Positions 17,349 through 26,230 of a stretch of DNA of 34,764 nucleotides are shown piece after piece. A program made the position numbers and the translations under genes. Where the stretch lies: assembly GCA_046542255.1 (NCBI GenBank), contig JBKHBT010000032.1, positions 1 to 34,764 of the forward strand, read 5' to 3'. Below the pieces are notes generated by a model. That model had not been told where the DNA came from and ran no database searches. It saw only the letters and a program-made list of their open reading frames with translations. Origin of the DNA: JBKHBT01 sp046542255 (GTDB taxonomy: Bacteria > UBP14 > UBA6098 > JBKHBT01). Each line of letters starts with the position of its first letter. Within the stretch, counting starts at the first letter, position 1.

Positions 17349-18827
17349 ATGAGAGCGATTATCCTGCTCTTTTTGGTAGCCGTAATGCTTATCTGCATTT
17401 TTGCAGGAATTATTTACGGAAGGGATGAGTTCTTACCTAAATCGGAAACCAACGATGAGAAAGAGGGCAGGATTGAGAAATTGAACAAAATAAGTTCATC
17501 TGTTCCGAATGGGATCGATTATAATGGCTTTTGGGATATGCCAGATATCGGTGTACGTACTCCGGCAGAATTTGAATCTTCGCAGGGCTTAATAATATCA
17601 TGGTCTACCTATGATTGGTACACAACGAGCATTTTTATCGAGCTTTTGCAGAATTATCATTCGGATAACTATGCGTATATTGTCGTCTTGAATGAAAATG
17701 AAAGAGACAATATAAAAAGAATAATTAGCGAGAATGAAATCTCACTTGGAAATATCAAATTTCTTGAGATTCAGACCAATAGCTGCTGGATTCGTGATTA
17801 TTCGCCGATCTTTGTATATGATTACCGGGATACTCTGGCAGCCATAGACATGCTATATTATCCCGAACGGGAAGATGATGACAATTTTCCGCAAAATTTT
17901 TCCATAGAATATGAGATTCCACATTATAACCTGGAATTATTCCTCGAAGGGGGAAATTTCATGACCGATGGAGAGGGTTTAATAATAACTACACAAGCAC
18001 TATATACAGCGAATTCCTGGATGCCCGAAGAACAGATCGACTCGACTTTGATGGAATATTTCGGAGCCGATAGAATTGTGGCTTTACAAGCACTAGAATA
18101 CGATGCTACTTCACATGTCGATATGTTTGCTAAATTGATCGATGCAGAACACATAGTAATCAGCATTCCAACTGATACCACATACGATGATTATCACAGA
18201 ATGCGATACAATATCTCGATACTCGAGACACTGTCGCTATCATCTGGTGCAGGCATTTTCGAAGTAATAGAATTGCCTATGTATATAGAAGAAAGGAGCT
18301 GGCCACCCGGTTACAATTACAATACATATTCAAACTCTGTAATTATCGATGAACAGGTTTTTGTCCCGAGATATGATAATGAACTGGATGATTCGGCTAT
18401 GACATTGTATGAAAATATAATGCCGGACTATGATATAGAAAGTATCGACTGTTCGGCTATAGTCAATGCCGGAGGGGCGGTACATTGCCTTGTGATGCAG
18501 ATTCCCGATGCAAGGAAGCTTTCTGTGGAAAGCGGAAACAGTTACTGTAAGCCCGAGATATTGGGAAAGGTTTATCCGAATCCCTTTAATTCTTCAGTCA
18601 ATATAGAGATTGCAGCCGATTGCCCACAGGCCGGGCCATTTACTCTGAATATCTATAATCTTATAGGTAAAAGGATAAAACATTTCGATGCGGTCTCGAA
18701 ATCCCAAATAGTAGTTTGGGATGGAAGAGATAGCAAAGGCCGGCTGGTAGTTTCGGGGCTATATCTTATAACTGTAACTGATCAAAAGGGTTACTCTGAA
18801 TATAAGAAGGTTATCTATTCCAAATAA
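17349..18827 (+). CDS. Secreted peptidylarginine deiminase / agmatine deiminase-like enzyme with sorting tail
   Basis: The 492-residue protein has an N-terminal signal segment (residues 1-25) and a guanidino-modifying alpha/beta-propeller domain of the agmatine deiminase and Porphyromonas PPAD family. The catalytic set is present: D150 (WIRDYSP), H256 and D258 (SHVDMF), an asparagine within NTYSNS (325-329) and C380 (GGAVHC). Members hydrolyse guanidino groups, forming citrulline or carbamoylputrescine plus ammonia. An export signal plus YPNPFN (409-414) and a sorting tail place it outside the cell, as in PPAD. Whether it acts on peptidyl-arginine or a small molecule cannot be read from sequence. 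It starts at ATG 17349 after TAGGTG and is divergent from the hydrolase gene. Confidence 0.87.
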   Translation: MRAIILLFLVAVMLICIFAGIIYGRDEFLPKSETNDEKEGRIEKLNKISSSVPNGIDYNGFWDMPDIGVRTPAEFESSQGLIISWSTYDWYTTSIFIELLQNYHSDNYAYIVVLNENERDNIKRIISENEISLGNIKFLEIQTNSCWIRDYSPIFVYDYRDTLAAIDMLYYPEREDDDNFPQNFSIEYEIPHYNLELFLEGGNFMTDGEGLIITTQALYTANSWMPEEQIDSTLMEYFGADRIVALQALEYDATSHVDMFAKLIDAEHIVISIPTDTTYDDYHRMRYNISILETLSLSSGAGIFEVIELPMYIEERSWPPGYNYNTYSNSVIIDEQVFVPRYDNELDDSAMTLYENIMPDYDIESIDCSAIVNAGGAVHCLVMQIPDARKLSVESGNSYCKPEILGKVYPNPFNSSVNIEIAADCPQAGPFTLNIYNLIGKRIKHFDAVSKSQIVVWDGRDSKGRLVVSGLYLITVTDQKGYSEYKKVIYSK

Positions 18828-18840
18828 TGAGGCAACTATA

Positions 18841-19899
18841 TTATTCGAAATAGCTATTAATAGCCTCGAGAAAAAGCTGATTTTCCGATGATGTGCCGAT
18901 TGTTACTCGAAGGCAATCCTCGAGAAGTGTATGCTCGCTTACATCACGAATAGCGATATCATTATCTTTGATATGCTCGAATAATGACTCTTTCTCGCCA
19001 TCAATTCGGAAAGTGATGAAATTGGTAGCGGAATCGAAAGGCTCGATATCTTCGATCTGAGAGAGAGCTTTGCCAAGCAAGGCTCTTTCCCGGATCAATT
19101 CATTGATTTTGTCCCTAAACCAGTCGATATTTTCGAGATAGACCAGAGCGATTGTCTGTATAACAAGGCTAAGGTTAAATGCTGTCATAACCTTTCTAAG
19201 TTGGTAGATACTATCGGGATTGGCCATGATATACCCGAATCTTAGCCCGGCCGAAAGGAAACCTTTCGAGAAAGTCCTGAGTATAAATAGATTTTCGTAT
19301 TTATCGATAAGTTTTGTCATTGTATATTTGGAAAACTCAAAATAAGCTTCATCGATTAGTACGGGCTTTTCCGTGCTTTTTATGATATCTATGATCTTTG
19401 CTTCTGGCATTAGATTCCCGGTAGGATTATTTGGATTGCAAATAATAGCTGCTACTGAAGAATCATCCTGGAGGGCTTCTATCATAGCTTTTTCATCAAT
19501 GATAAAATTCTCATCCAGATCGATAGGCCATTGCGACATTCCGACTGCCTTAGAATATGTGTTATAGTCGAAATAAGATGGTGCAGGAAAGACTATCTTA
19601 TCCTTTGATTTGCTTCTAAGCATCACAAAGAAAAAATAGAGAAGCTCATCCGCACCATTGCCCATAGCGATGCTATCTTTTCCGATTCCAGCATATTCAG
19701 ATAATTTGGATAAAAGGAGGCCAGTATTTCGGGTATGATATCTATTTACTTCGAGTCTTTCGAGTTTTTCGGATATCTCTTTCCAGAGCATCTTCATCGG
19801 ATTTATTGGGCCTTCATTAAGGCAAAGCATGGTTTTTCTATGTGGAACATCTACGGTATTTGGATAAATTTCTCCTATGTCCTTTCGCTTCAGTTTCAT
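18841..19899 (-). CDS. hisC: Histidinol-phosphate aminotransferase-like class I/II aminotransferase
   Basis: The ATG at 19899 overlaps the miaB stop as ATGA and follows AAGGAGC inside miaB, giving 352 residues; an upstream ATG at 19926 lacks this support. It is a fold-type I PLP enzyme: NPNNPTG at 155-161, D183 in DEAYFEF for the pyridine nitrogen, K212 in RTFSKG as the Schiff-base lysine, and LRVTIGT near the end for substrate carboxylate. The closest pattern is HisC, which converts imidazole-acetol phosphate in histidine synthesis. No other his gene is nearby, so a related role (aromatic amino acids, or CobD-like chemistry) is possible. It is the last gene of the mtaB-miaB operon. Confidence 0.8.
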   Translation of the reverse strand: MKLKRKDIGEIYPNTVDVPHRKTMLCLNEGPINPMKMLWKEISEKLERLEVNRYHTRNTGLLLSKLSEYAGIGKDSIAMGNGADELLYFFFVMLRSKSKDKIVFPAPSYFDYNTYSKAVGMSQWPIDLDENFIIDEKAMIEALQDDSSVAAIICNPNNPTGNLMPEAKIIDIIKSTEKPVLIDEAYFEFSKYTMTKLIDKYENLFILRTFSKGFLSAGLRFGYIMANPDSIYQLRKVMTAFNLSLVIQTIALVYLENIDWFRDKINELIRERALLGKALSQIEDIEPFDSATNFITFRIDGEKESLFEHIKDNDIAIRDVSEHTLLEDCLRVTIGTSSENQLFLEAINSYFE

Positions 19900-21191
19900 T
19901 TTAGCTCCTTCCCATAGAGTTTCCATGAACTAGCAGAATCGATCTTGACCTTCACAAATTTCCCGGGCAATGGCATATCTTCAGATTCAAACTCGACAAC
20001 CCGGCTATTTCCAGCGTATCCTCGAATAAGGTGTTTATCTTTCTCGGATCTGCCTTCTATCATTACATTCAAGACCTTTCCAATCTGTTTTTGGCTGTAT
20101 TTTCTGGCCTTTTCCTGTCCGAGTTTTATAACGTTTTGGATTCTCTTTAGTTTTATATGTTCGGGTACATCATCATCCAACCTGGCGGCAGCGGTCCCTG
20201 GCCTGACAGAATATTTGAAACAAAATAGGCTGGCAAAATCGACCTTATCTATAAGGGAAACTGTCTCTTGAAAATCTTCATCGCTTTCGCCGGGATAGCC
20301 CACAAGTATATCAGATGCGATAGCGATATTATCGATTTTGCTTTTAACATAGTCTATGATCTCCAGATATTTTTGCCTATCATAACCTCTTCCCATCGCA
20401 TCGAGAATTTTCGATGATCCAGATTGGACAGGAAGATGTATCATAGGCGCTACTTTGTCGAGATTTGCCATCGTGTCGATAATTTCTTTTGTGAGATCTT
20501 TAGGATGATTTGTTGTAAATCTTATTCTTCTAATATCTTCGATATCTGCAACTTGCTCGAGTAATTTATCAAAACCGATGTGCTTATAATGATAGGCATT
20601 TACATTTTGCCCAAGAAGCGTGATTTCTCGAATGCCATCCTGAGCAAGCATTTTGATTTCCTCTATGATATCCGTATTATCTCTCGAGCGTAATCGACCC
20701 CGTACATAAGGTACGATGCAATATTTGCAGAAATTATCGCATCCTCGATTAATTGCTACAAAAGCAGATATTCTTCCATCGGCACCTGAATAGTTGCCTT
20801 TTCCGGTGTAGTCTGTATTTCCGAGGAAAGCGCCTCCGGGAATTTCTTCATTAACAATATCGAATATGCTTTCTATTTGATCTGGGCCGATGGCAAAATC
20901 CAGCCCTTTGATTTTATCCATAAGCTTGCGGCCTTTTCTTTGCGCCATGCAACCAATAACTCCAACTTTCTTGATAGTTCTGACTCCACCGGCCAGGCTA
21001 TTTAGTCGGCCTTCTGCACGAATTTCAGCATTTTCTCGGACAGAGCAGGTATTTACAAGCACCAGCTCTGCATCCTGGGGATCCTGAGTTTTTTTTAGCC
21101 CCAGAGCCTCCAGCTTTTTAGAAATCACATTCGAGTCATATTGATTCATCTGGCAACCATAGGTTATTATATGAAAGCTTTTTAACGGCAT
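19896..21191 (-). CDS. miaB: tRNA ms2i6A37 methylthiotransferase MiaB
   Basis: This 431-residue radical SAM methylthiotransferase adds the 2-methylthio group to i6A at position 37 of tRNAs reading U-starting codons. The N-terminal domain has YGCQMN, typical of MiaB, and two further cluster cysteines in VNTCSVREN and IGCMAQR. The SAM cluster site is CDNFCKYC, followed by VPYVRGRLRSR, and a TRAM domain closes the protein. It overlaps mtaB by 10 bp upstream and the aminotransferase gene by 4 bp downstream, indicating one mRNA. Two related tRNA modification genes side by side suggest joint origin or control. Full length, no defect seen. Confidence 0.95.
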   Translation of the reverse strand: MPLKSFHIITYGCQMNQYDSNVISKKLEALGLKKTQDPQDAELVLVNTCSVRENAEIRAEGRLNSLAGGVRTIKKVGVIGCMAQRKGRKLMDKIKGLDFAIGPDQIESIFDIVNEEIPGGAFLGNTDYTGKGNYSGADGRISAFVAINRGCDNFCKYCIVPYVRGRLRSRDNTDIIEEIKMLAQDGIREITLLGQNVNAYHYKHIGFDKLLEQVADIEDIRRIRFTTNHPKDLTKEIIDTMANLDKVAPMIHLPVQSGSSKILDAMGRGYDRQKYLEIIDYVKSKIDNIAIASDILVGYPGESDEDFQETVSLIDKVDFASLFCFKYSVRPGTAAARLDDDVPEHIKLKRIQNVIKLGQEKARKYSQKQIGKVLNVMIEGRSEKDKHLIRGYAGNSRVVEFESEDMPLPGKFVKVKIDSASSWKLYGKELK

Positions 21192-22414
21192 AGTAATTTA
21201 TCTCCTATTATCTTTATTCCAGCCAAACTATATTGTTTGCCAATTTCAAGGCCTGGCAGATCGCTAAGAAATTGAATATAATTGGAAGATGTTCCATAGT
21301 AATATTTTCCATCGTATTGTTCAACAAGATAATTTTGCTTTTTATGGATATATTTTTTCATGAAATCGTGCTTTTTCTTCTGTCTAAGCTTATTAATTTT
21401 TTCAATTCTCACTTTACGCTCTTCACCAGTATAGGCTTGATGTTTATCAAATGACCCAGTACCAGGCCTTGCAGAATAGCCGAATTGATGAATATTATAA
21501 ATTGGCAGTTTATCCAAAAGTAAATATGATTTTTCAAAATCCCGATTAGTCTCTTCGGGATAACCGATTATGACATCTGTGCCTATCGATGTTTCAGGAT
21601 TACGTTTTTTGATATTATTAATTAACTCTATGAAATCTGATGATGAATACGGCCTTCCCATTTTCTTAAGTATCCTATCTGAACCGCTTTGGAGCGGTAT
21701 GTGAAGATAACGGGCAATTCTCTTATTGCTGCTAAAGATATCGAGTAGTTCTTCGGAGAATTCATTCGGTTCGATAGATGATAACCGGATTTGGTTAATT
21801 GTTGTTCTATGCAATATCTTTTCGAGTAAATTGGCCAGATTATCTCCATCATAATCATATCTTCCGATATGAATTCCGGTCAAAACAATTTCTTGACGAT
21901 CCTGGTATTTTTGAATTTCTTCGATTATTGTTTCTGGTGCGATAGACCTTTCGCGCCCACGAAGATGGGGGACAATACAATAATCACAGAATTGATTGCA
22001 TCCATCGTGAATTTTGATAAATGGCCTTATTCTTTTTTGACTAATTTTGTACTGCTGACCCATCTCAGAATCATTTTGGACTATTTCATTGGAAAATAGT
22101 TCTCTAAAACCATTATAATCTTCATGTGTAATTGCATAATCCCAATATTTATCTTCTTTAGAAGTGAAATTTTTAACCTTTTTGGCAATGCAGCCATATA
22201 GGATTATTTTTGTATCTACATTGTTCCTTCTATATTTTCTAGCAAATGCTCTGGCTTTGCTTTCGGCTCTTTTGGTTACAGCACATCCATTTATAATCAA
22301 AAATTGTGCATTTTCATTTTCTCCTATGCCATTTTTTATCAAATATTCGCGAAGTTTATCACCATCGTACTGAGCAACTTTGCAGCCGAATGTTTTCATA
22401 TGGAAATTGCGCAT
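21182..22414 (-). CDS. mtaB: tRNA t6A37 methylthiotransferase MtaB-like
   Basis: The 410-residue protein is a second radical SAM methylthiotransferase. The N-terminal cysteines are C11 (TFGCKVAQYD), the one in INGCAV and the one in YGCIAKK. The SAM cluster is CNQFCDYC followed by VPHLRGRERS. The KTFGCKVNxxD-like start and GTDVIIGYPEET pattern fit MtaB (YqeV), which converts t6A to ms2t6A in tRNAs reading A-starting codons. The C-terminal TRAM-like region is short. The ATG at 22414 follows AAGGAAAA. It heads the mtaB-miaB-aminotransferase operon behind a well-spaced promoter. Confidence 0.88.
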   Translation of the reverse strand: MRNFHMKTFGCKVAQYDGDKLREYLIKNGIGENENAQFLIINGCAVTKRAESKARAFARKYRRNNVDTKIILYGCIAKKVKNFTSKEDKYWDYAITHEDYNGFRELFSNEIVQNDSEMGQQYKISQKRIRPFIKIHDGCNQFCDYCIVPHLRGRERSIAPETIIEEIQKYQDRQEIVLTGIHIGRYDYDGDNLANLLEKILHRTTINQIRLSSIEPNEFSEELLDIFSSNKRIARYLHIPLQSGSDRILKKMGRPYSSSDFIELINNIKKRNPETSIGTDVIIGYPEETNRDFEKSYLLLDKLPIYNIHQFGYSARPGTGSFDKHQAYTGEERKVRIEKINKLRQKKKHDFMKKYIHKKQNYLVEQYDGKYYYGTSSNYIQFLSDLPGLEIGKQYSLAGIKIIGDKLLCR

Positions 22415-22437
22415 TTTTTCCTTCCCAAATTTTATTT

Positions 22438-22466
22438 AATTAAAAGAAGCAATCGCTAAAAGTCAA
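22438..22466 (-). promoter_or_regulatory. Promoter of the mtaB-miaB operon
   Basis: On the minus strand TTGACT (22466-22461), 17 bp and TTAATT (22443-22438) precede mtaB by about 23 bp. The leader contains an AAGGA site. Confidence 0.5.
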
Positions 22467-22512
22467 TAGATATCGAATTTTGTACTTCTTTGCAATTTAG
22501 TAAATTAATACT

Positions 22513-22540
22513 TTGGAATGTATTCATTTTTGAATATCTT
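22513..22540 (+). promoter_or_regulatory. Candidate promoter of lpxH, predicted leaderless
   Basis: TTGGAA (22513-22518), 16 bp and TATCTT (22535-22540) stand six bases before the ATG at 22547. No ribosome site is visible. The promoter diverges from that of mtaB. Confidence 0.4.
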
Positions 22541-22546
22541 TTGTGT

Positions 22547-23281
22547 ATGTCAGAGGGCAAAGGTAAAATTTTCTTCTTCTCCGATCTGCATCTTGGCGCA
22601 GAAAAGAACAAACACGAAAGAGCCGAAAAACTCTCAAAAGTCGATAGACTCTTTGAAAAGGTAGCTAAAGAGGGTAAAGCGCTCTACATGCTGGGAGATA
22701 TTTTCGATTTTTGGTTTGAATATAATCATGCAATACTTTCGGAGAATTATGAACTTTTACATCGAATTTCATCCCTAATAGACATTGGTATCGAGATACA
22801 TTTTCTTGGTGGAAATCACGATTTTTGGGCAGGTGATTTTCTAAGAAGTATCGGAATAAATGTTCACAGATTACCAATTGTAACAGAATTATATGGAAAG
22901 AAGCTTTTTCTTGCACATGGTGATGGTTTTGCAGAATCGGATTGGGGATATAGGAAAATATTGAAACCAATTCTTCGAAACCATATAAATATATTCCTAT
23001 TTAAGAAAATTCATCCTGATTTTGCCATTCGTCTCGGGCAAATTGCTTCAGGATGTAGCAGAAAAATCACTGGAAGAAGAGAAAACCCCTATCTCAATGA
23101 ATATCGCAACTTTGCTAAAAACAAAATCGATAATGGTTATGATGCGGTAATTTTCGGTCATACACACATACCTGAAAAAAAGGTATTTTCGAATGGCATA
23201 TATTTCAATCTAGGAAATTTCTTCGAAAACTTTTCTTATCTCACACTTGACAAAGGTCAATTTTCTGAGTGTAGAGTTTAA
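22547..23281 (+). CDS. lpxH: UDP-2,3-diacylglucosamine diphosphatase-like metallophosphoesterase (LpxH)
   Basis: The ATG at 22547 gives 244 residues, near the 240 of E. coli LpxH; a TTG at 22490 would add 19 residues without support. All calcineurin-type metal motifs are present: DLHLG (D13, H15), GDIFDFW (G50, D51), GGNHDFW (N90, H91, D92), AHGDG (H124) and GHTHIP (H205, H207). LpxH releases UMP from UDP-diacylglucosamine to give lipid X in lipid A synthesis at the inner membrane. FDFW and the conserved AHGDG context favour LpxH over other phosphoesterases. No other lpx gene is adjacent. It implies an outer membrane with lipid A. Confidence 0.85.
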   Translation: MSEGKGKIFFFSDLHLGAEKNKHERAEKLSKVDRLFEKVAKEGKALYMLGDIFDFWFEYNHAILSENYELLHRISSLIDIGIEIHFLGGNHDFWAGDFLRSIGINVHRLPIVTELYGKKLFLAHGDGFAESDWGYRKILKPILRNHINIFLFKKIHPDFAIRLGQIASGCSRKITGRRENPYLNEYRNFAKNKIDNGYDAVIFGHTHIPEKKVFSNGIYFNLGNFFENFSYLTLDKGQFSECRV

Positions 23282-23296
23282 CTGTAAATATTTTCT

Positions 23297-23354
23297 TATA
23301 CAGTATTTATTTACCTCTTCATAAATAGCTTAATTGACACATGAGCTATACAGT
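23297..23354 (+). repeat. Two TATACAGT repeats in the leader of the 59-residue gene
   Basis: TATACAGT occurs at 23297-23304 and 23347-23354, exactly 50 bp apart; the second copy lies in the promoter spacer. ACTGTA at 23281-23286 is the inverse of the first copy's TACAGT. They may be operator sites. Confidence 0.35.
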
Positions 23355-23362
23355 GTTATTAT
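23334..23362 (+). promoter_or_regulatory. Sigma70-type promoter of the 59-residue gene
   Basis: TTGACA (23334-23339) and TATTAT (23357-23362) are exactly 17 bp apart. Transcription should begin near 23369, leaving a leader of about 155 nt before the ATG at 23523. Confidence 0.55.
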
Positions 23363-23522
23363 TAAAAATTATCAACAGCCTAAATCTTTAATACACAATA
23401 TATAATAATGAATTTATGTCAAAGTTTTAACTGAAAAAAATTTTCTCTATTGCGAAAAAATAGCAAATAAAACTTGAAATTATCAATTATATATCATATT
23501 CTATTCTTAGAAGGAGTTTAGG

Positions 23523-23702
23523 ATGAAAAAATTTAAGATTATTTCCTTTACGGTAAAAAATAAGAAGGATAATAAGAAAGAATTTCTCAATGAGAGTTTT
23601 GATCCCGATGGTTCAGAATACAAAAGCTCTAAATCTCATGAAGCTGTTCATAACGAAGTTCAAAAACAAACTATTGAAAAGATTGGTAATATTTCTTCCT
23701 GA
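23523..23702 (+). CDS. Small basic protein of unknown function, 59 residues
   Basis: ATG at 23523 stands six bases after AGAAGGAG (23509-23516), one of the best ribosome sites in the window, and a near-consensus promoter lies about 190 bp upstream. The product starts MKKFKIISFTVKNKK, is lysine-rich in its first half and acidic/polar after it, with no cysteine, no membrane segment and no signal peptide. No family is recognised. It is convergent with the GlcD-type oxidase, 19 bp between stops. The expression signals are strong evidence that it is real; the function is unknown. Confidence 0.65.
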   Translation: MKKFKIISFTVKNKKDNKKEFLNESFDPDGSEYKSSKSHEAVHNEVQKQTIEKIGNISS

Positions 23703-23721
23703 TACTATTTTGAAGTCAGCC

Positions 23722-25107
23722 TTAGAGCGCTTTTCCCGGATTAAGAAGTCCTTTTGGGTCGAAAGCTTTCTTGATTTTGCGCATTAGTTCTAATTCAGCA
23801 TTTGAAAATTGCATTTTCAAATATCTATTCTTAGTTATACCAATTCCGTGTTCGCCAGAGATGGTCCCACCGAGTTCGATAGCGGTTCTGATAATATCTT
23901 TTACTATGCTATCGATTTTATTATTCCAGATATCATCGGGAATGTCGCCTTTCATGATATCGATATGCGCATTTCCATCACCAGCATGGCCGAAAGTTAC
24001 TATTTGGACCTGCCATTTTCGTGAAATCTCCTCGATCCTTTTCACAAGATCGGATATTTTGTTTATAGGAACGGCGACATCTTCTGCAATAATTGTCGGA
24101 GAAATTTCGCGAACAGAATCTCTTATGCCGCGCCTTATGCTCCATAGTTTTTCTTCGATAGGCCGCTGGCTTGCCACTCTGATATCTTTTGCGCCCTTTT
24201 CCATCAAAAATTTGCCAGCTTCGAAATATTCCTTATCGAGTGCTTCTTGGTCGCGAGAATCGAATTGCACAATAAGATGAGCACCCATATCATCAAGCGG
24301 GACATCGTGATTTGATGTTTTCTTTATGATATCGATAATCTGTCTATCATAAAATTCGATAGAGCAGGGCAGGTAACCCGACTTGAGAAGCTCAGATACG
24401 GCTCTTGCAGCGATTTGTATGCTATCAAAACCAACAAGCAGGCTGACAAAAAAATTCGGCTTTGGCTTGAGTTTAAGAATGATTTCGGTGATAATTGCCA
24501 ATGTGCCTTCTGAGCCTACCAAGATACCTGCAAGATTATATCCGGCTGCATTCTTTTTTATCTTGCCACCGGTCTTAATAATCGAACCATCTGCCAGGAC
24601 CATCGTAAGTCCCATTACATAGTCTTTTGTGGTACCGTATTTGACAGCTTTCATGCCTCCTGCGCTCGTTGAAATATTACCACCTATCGTACAGGAATCC
24701 ATGCTGGCCGGGTCCACAGGATAAAAAAGGCCGTATTCAGCGGCAGCCTTATTAATATCGCCTGTAATGACTCTTGGCTGGAGAACGGCTGTCATCGTTT
24801 CGGGGTCTATTTCGATTATACTATCGAGATGTTCAAGAGAAATAACAATAGAATCAGAAGCTGGCACTGAGCCGCCAACAACACTTGTTCCACCACCGCG
24901 TATCGTAATAGCAATATTATATTTATCGCAAATCTTCATTATCGAAGAAATTTGTTCTGTATCTTGCGGACGAAGAACAAGCTCTGGCAAACAGCTGATA
25001 TCGGGAGTTTCATCCTGACTGTAACCACAGATAATATCGTAATCATCTACAACATTGCTTTCGCCCAAAATTTTTATGAATTTATTCTTAATATCGCTAA
25101 TAATCAT
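23722..25107 (-). CDS. GlcD-type FAD-linked oxidase (2-hydroxyacid dehydrogenase)
   Basis: This 461-residue flavoprotein fits the GlcD / D-lactate dehydrogenase family (FAD_binding_4 plus FAD-oxidase C domains). RGGGTSVVGGSVP near 69-81 is the FAD pyrophosphate loop, and DPASMDSCTIGGNISTSAGG follows. The C-terminal domain has GHAGDGNAHIDI, with histidines typical of metal or substrate binding, and ends SGEHGIG...FDPKGLLNPGK. Members oxidise glycolate, D-lactate or D-2-hydroxyglutarate, passing electrons to quinone or an electron-transfer flavoprotein. No glcE, glcF or FeS partner is adjacent, so the acceptor is unclear. A weak GGAAAGG lies about 13 bases before the ATG. Confidence 0.9.
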   Translation of the reverse strand: MIISDIKNKFIKILGESNVVDDYDIICGYSQDETPDISCLPELVLRPQDTEQISSIMKICDKYNIAITIRGGGTSVVGGSVPASDSIVISLEHLDSIIEIDPETMTAVLQPRVITGDINKAAAEYGLFYPVDPASMDSCTIGGNISTSAGGMKAVKYGTTKDYVMGLTMVLADGSIIKTGGKIKKNAAGYNLAGILVGSEGTLAIITEIILKLKPKPNFFVSLLVGFDSIQIAARAVSELLKSGYLPCSIEFYDRQIIDIIKKTSNHDVPLDDMGAHLIVQFDSRDQEALDKEYFEAGKFLMEKGAKDIRVASQRPIEEKLWSIRRGIRDSVREISPTIIAEDVAVPINKISDLVKRIEEISRKWQVQIVTFGHAGDGNAHIDIMKGDIPDDIWNNKIDSIVKDIIRTAIELGGTISGEHGIGITKNRYLKMQFSNAELELMRKIKKAFDPKGLLNPGKAL

Positions 25108-25110
25108 TTC

Positions 25111-25139
25111 TTGACAAATGCCTTTCCGTTATTTTAATT
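25111..25139 (+). promoter_or_regulatory. Promoter of the outer-membrane protein / ImmA-like operon
   Basis: TTGACA at 25111-25116 is followed after 17 bp by TTAATT (25134-25139). The start near 25146 leaves a 30-nt leader with AGGA before ATG 25176. Confidence 0.45.
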
Positions 25140-25175
25140 CATAACATTTATAACTTATGCAAGTTCAGGAACAAT

Positions 25176-26228
25176 ATGCTAAGATATCTTCCAAAGCTAC
25201 TAAAAACAAGAATAAATCGTATTTCTTTTTTTATATTGGCTTTGATTGCTTTGGGACATGCAAGAGCTAATATCGAGCTTTTTGCATTCTCGGGCATCGA
25301 GAAGATAGATATGCATGATGATAATTTTGATGAATATTTTTTCTCTATGGGGCCAGTTTGGCAGCTTTCTGTTTTTGATGGGCAAAGCTATTTTCTTACT
25401 TCAGGCGGCCTGGGATTTTCTCCATCGATGCAAAAGTCCAAAGATATTGACGATAGGGCAGGTGCTAATAGTTTTATAGGAAGTCTCAAACTCGAAAGCA
25501 AATACTTCTTTCTCGATGATGTCTATATCGGAATAAAAGGGAATCTCGATTTTGATAATAAGAATTCTGTCGATTTACCATTGAAAGAATATCCCGATGC
25601 CAGCGGCGATTCTGTAATGGGTTATTTTACAACGATTTCTAATTCATATCTTGAGCTTGGCTTTTTGGGTACAAATGCCGAAAATGATACAGCATATCAT
25701 AATCTCTATCAGGTAAGCGATAGAATGTTCGGCATCAATATCGGTTTTGGCGGTTGGTATTATTCGCGTTGGATGTCATCATATGATTTGCGAAATATGC
25801 CATTTGTCATGCAAGCTACTTCGCCTGTTTTTCACACCAGCTTCGAGAGCAATCTTTTCTATACACTTGGAAGTATGGGCAAACTTTGCGGCTTTTATGA
25901 TAAAGTCATAGGTGATGGGCACAGAAAGAATCTCAGCATATATAATCTTTTTGCAATCGGTGAAAGTTTCTATTTATCAAGCTCATTTGTATATGATTCT
26001 GGCAAATGGAAAGAAGCCGATCTCGATGTAAAATGGCAGAGAATAAATATTAGCGGACATGCCAATGTAAATCTGGGATATGGATTTCTTTTATTTGCCG
26101 GAATCAATTCCGATATTGGTAATGATACTGTATTTGATTTCGGAATAAGATATTCACCAGAAGGACAATTTCATGATTTTAGAAGCCCCAGACTGGATAA
26201 TTTTGACCATATTTATTTCAAGAGGTAA
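25176..26228 (+). CDS. Predicted outer-membrane beta-barrel protein, unknown function
   Basis: The 350-residue product has a basic start and hydrophobic segment ending in ALGHARA, a good signal-peptidase site near residue 31. The mature part is rich in alternating aromatic and polar strands (for example SYFLTSGGLGFSP, YIGIKGNLDFD, GFLLFAGINSDIG) separated by acidic turns, as in outer-membrane barrels. No named family is recognised. The ATG follows AGGA. The ImmA/IrrE-type peptidase gene starts two bases after its stop, so the two are almost surely co-transcribed. A barrel is inferred from pattern only. Confidence 0.55.
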   Translation: MLRYLPKLLKTRINRISFFILALIALGHARANIELFAFSGIEKIDMHDDNFDEYFFSMGPVWQLSVFDGQSYFLTSGGLGFSPSMQKSKDIDDRAGANSFIGSLKLESKYFFLDDVYIGIKGNLDFDNKNSVDLPLKEYPDASGDSVMGYFTTISNSYLELGFLGTNAENDTAYHNLYQVSDRMFGINIGFGGWYYSRWMSSYDLRNMPFVMQATSPVFHTSFESNLFYTLGSMGKLCGFYDKVIGDGHRKNLSIYNLFAIGESFYLSSSFVYDSGKWKEADLDVKWQRINISGHANVNLGYGFLLFAGINSDIGNDTVFDFGIRYSPEGQFHDFRSPRLDNFDHIYFKR

Positions 26229-26230
26229 AG

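Noticed and set aside
19900..19926. Upstream ATG at 19926 as the start of the aminotransferase
   Set aside because: It lies well inside miaB, whereas ATG 19899 has AAGGAGC before it and forms the typical ATGA overlap.
22490..22546. TTG at 22490 as the lpxH start
   Set aside because: It adds 19 hydrophobic residues absent from LpxH proteins and has no ribosome site; ATG 22547 fits family length.
23281..23304. ACTGTA...TACAGT as a terminator for lpxH
   Set aside because: The arms are only 6 bp and AT-rich, with a 12-nt loop and no T run, so a stable terminator is unlikely.
23771..24280. 169-codon open frame antisense to the GlcD-type oxidase
   Set aside because: It lies wholly inside a conserved flavoprotein gene, with no start signal and no recognisable product.
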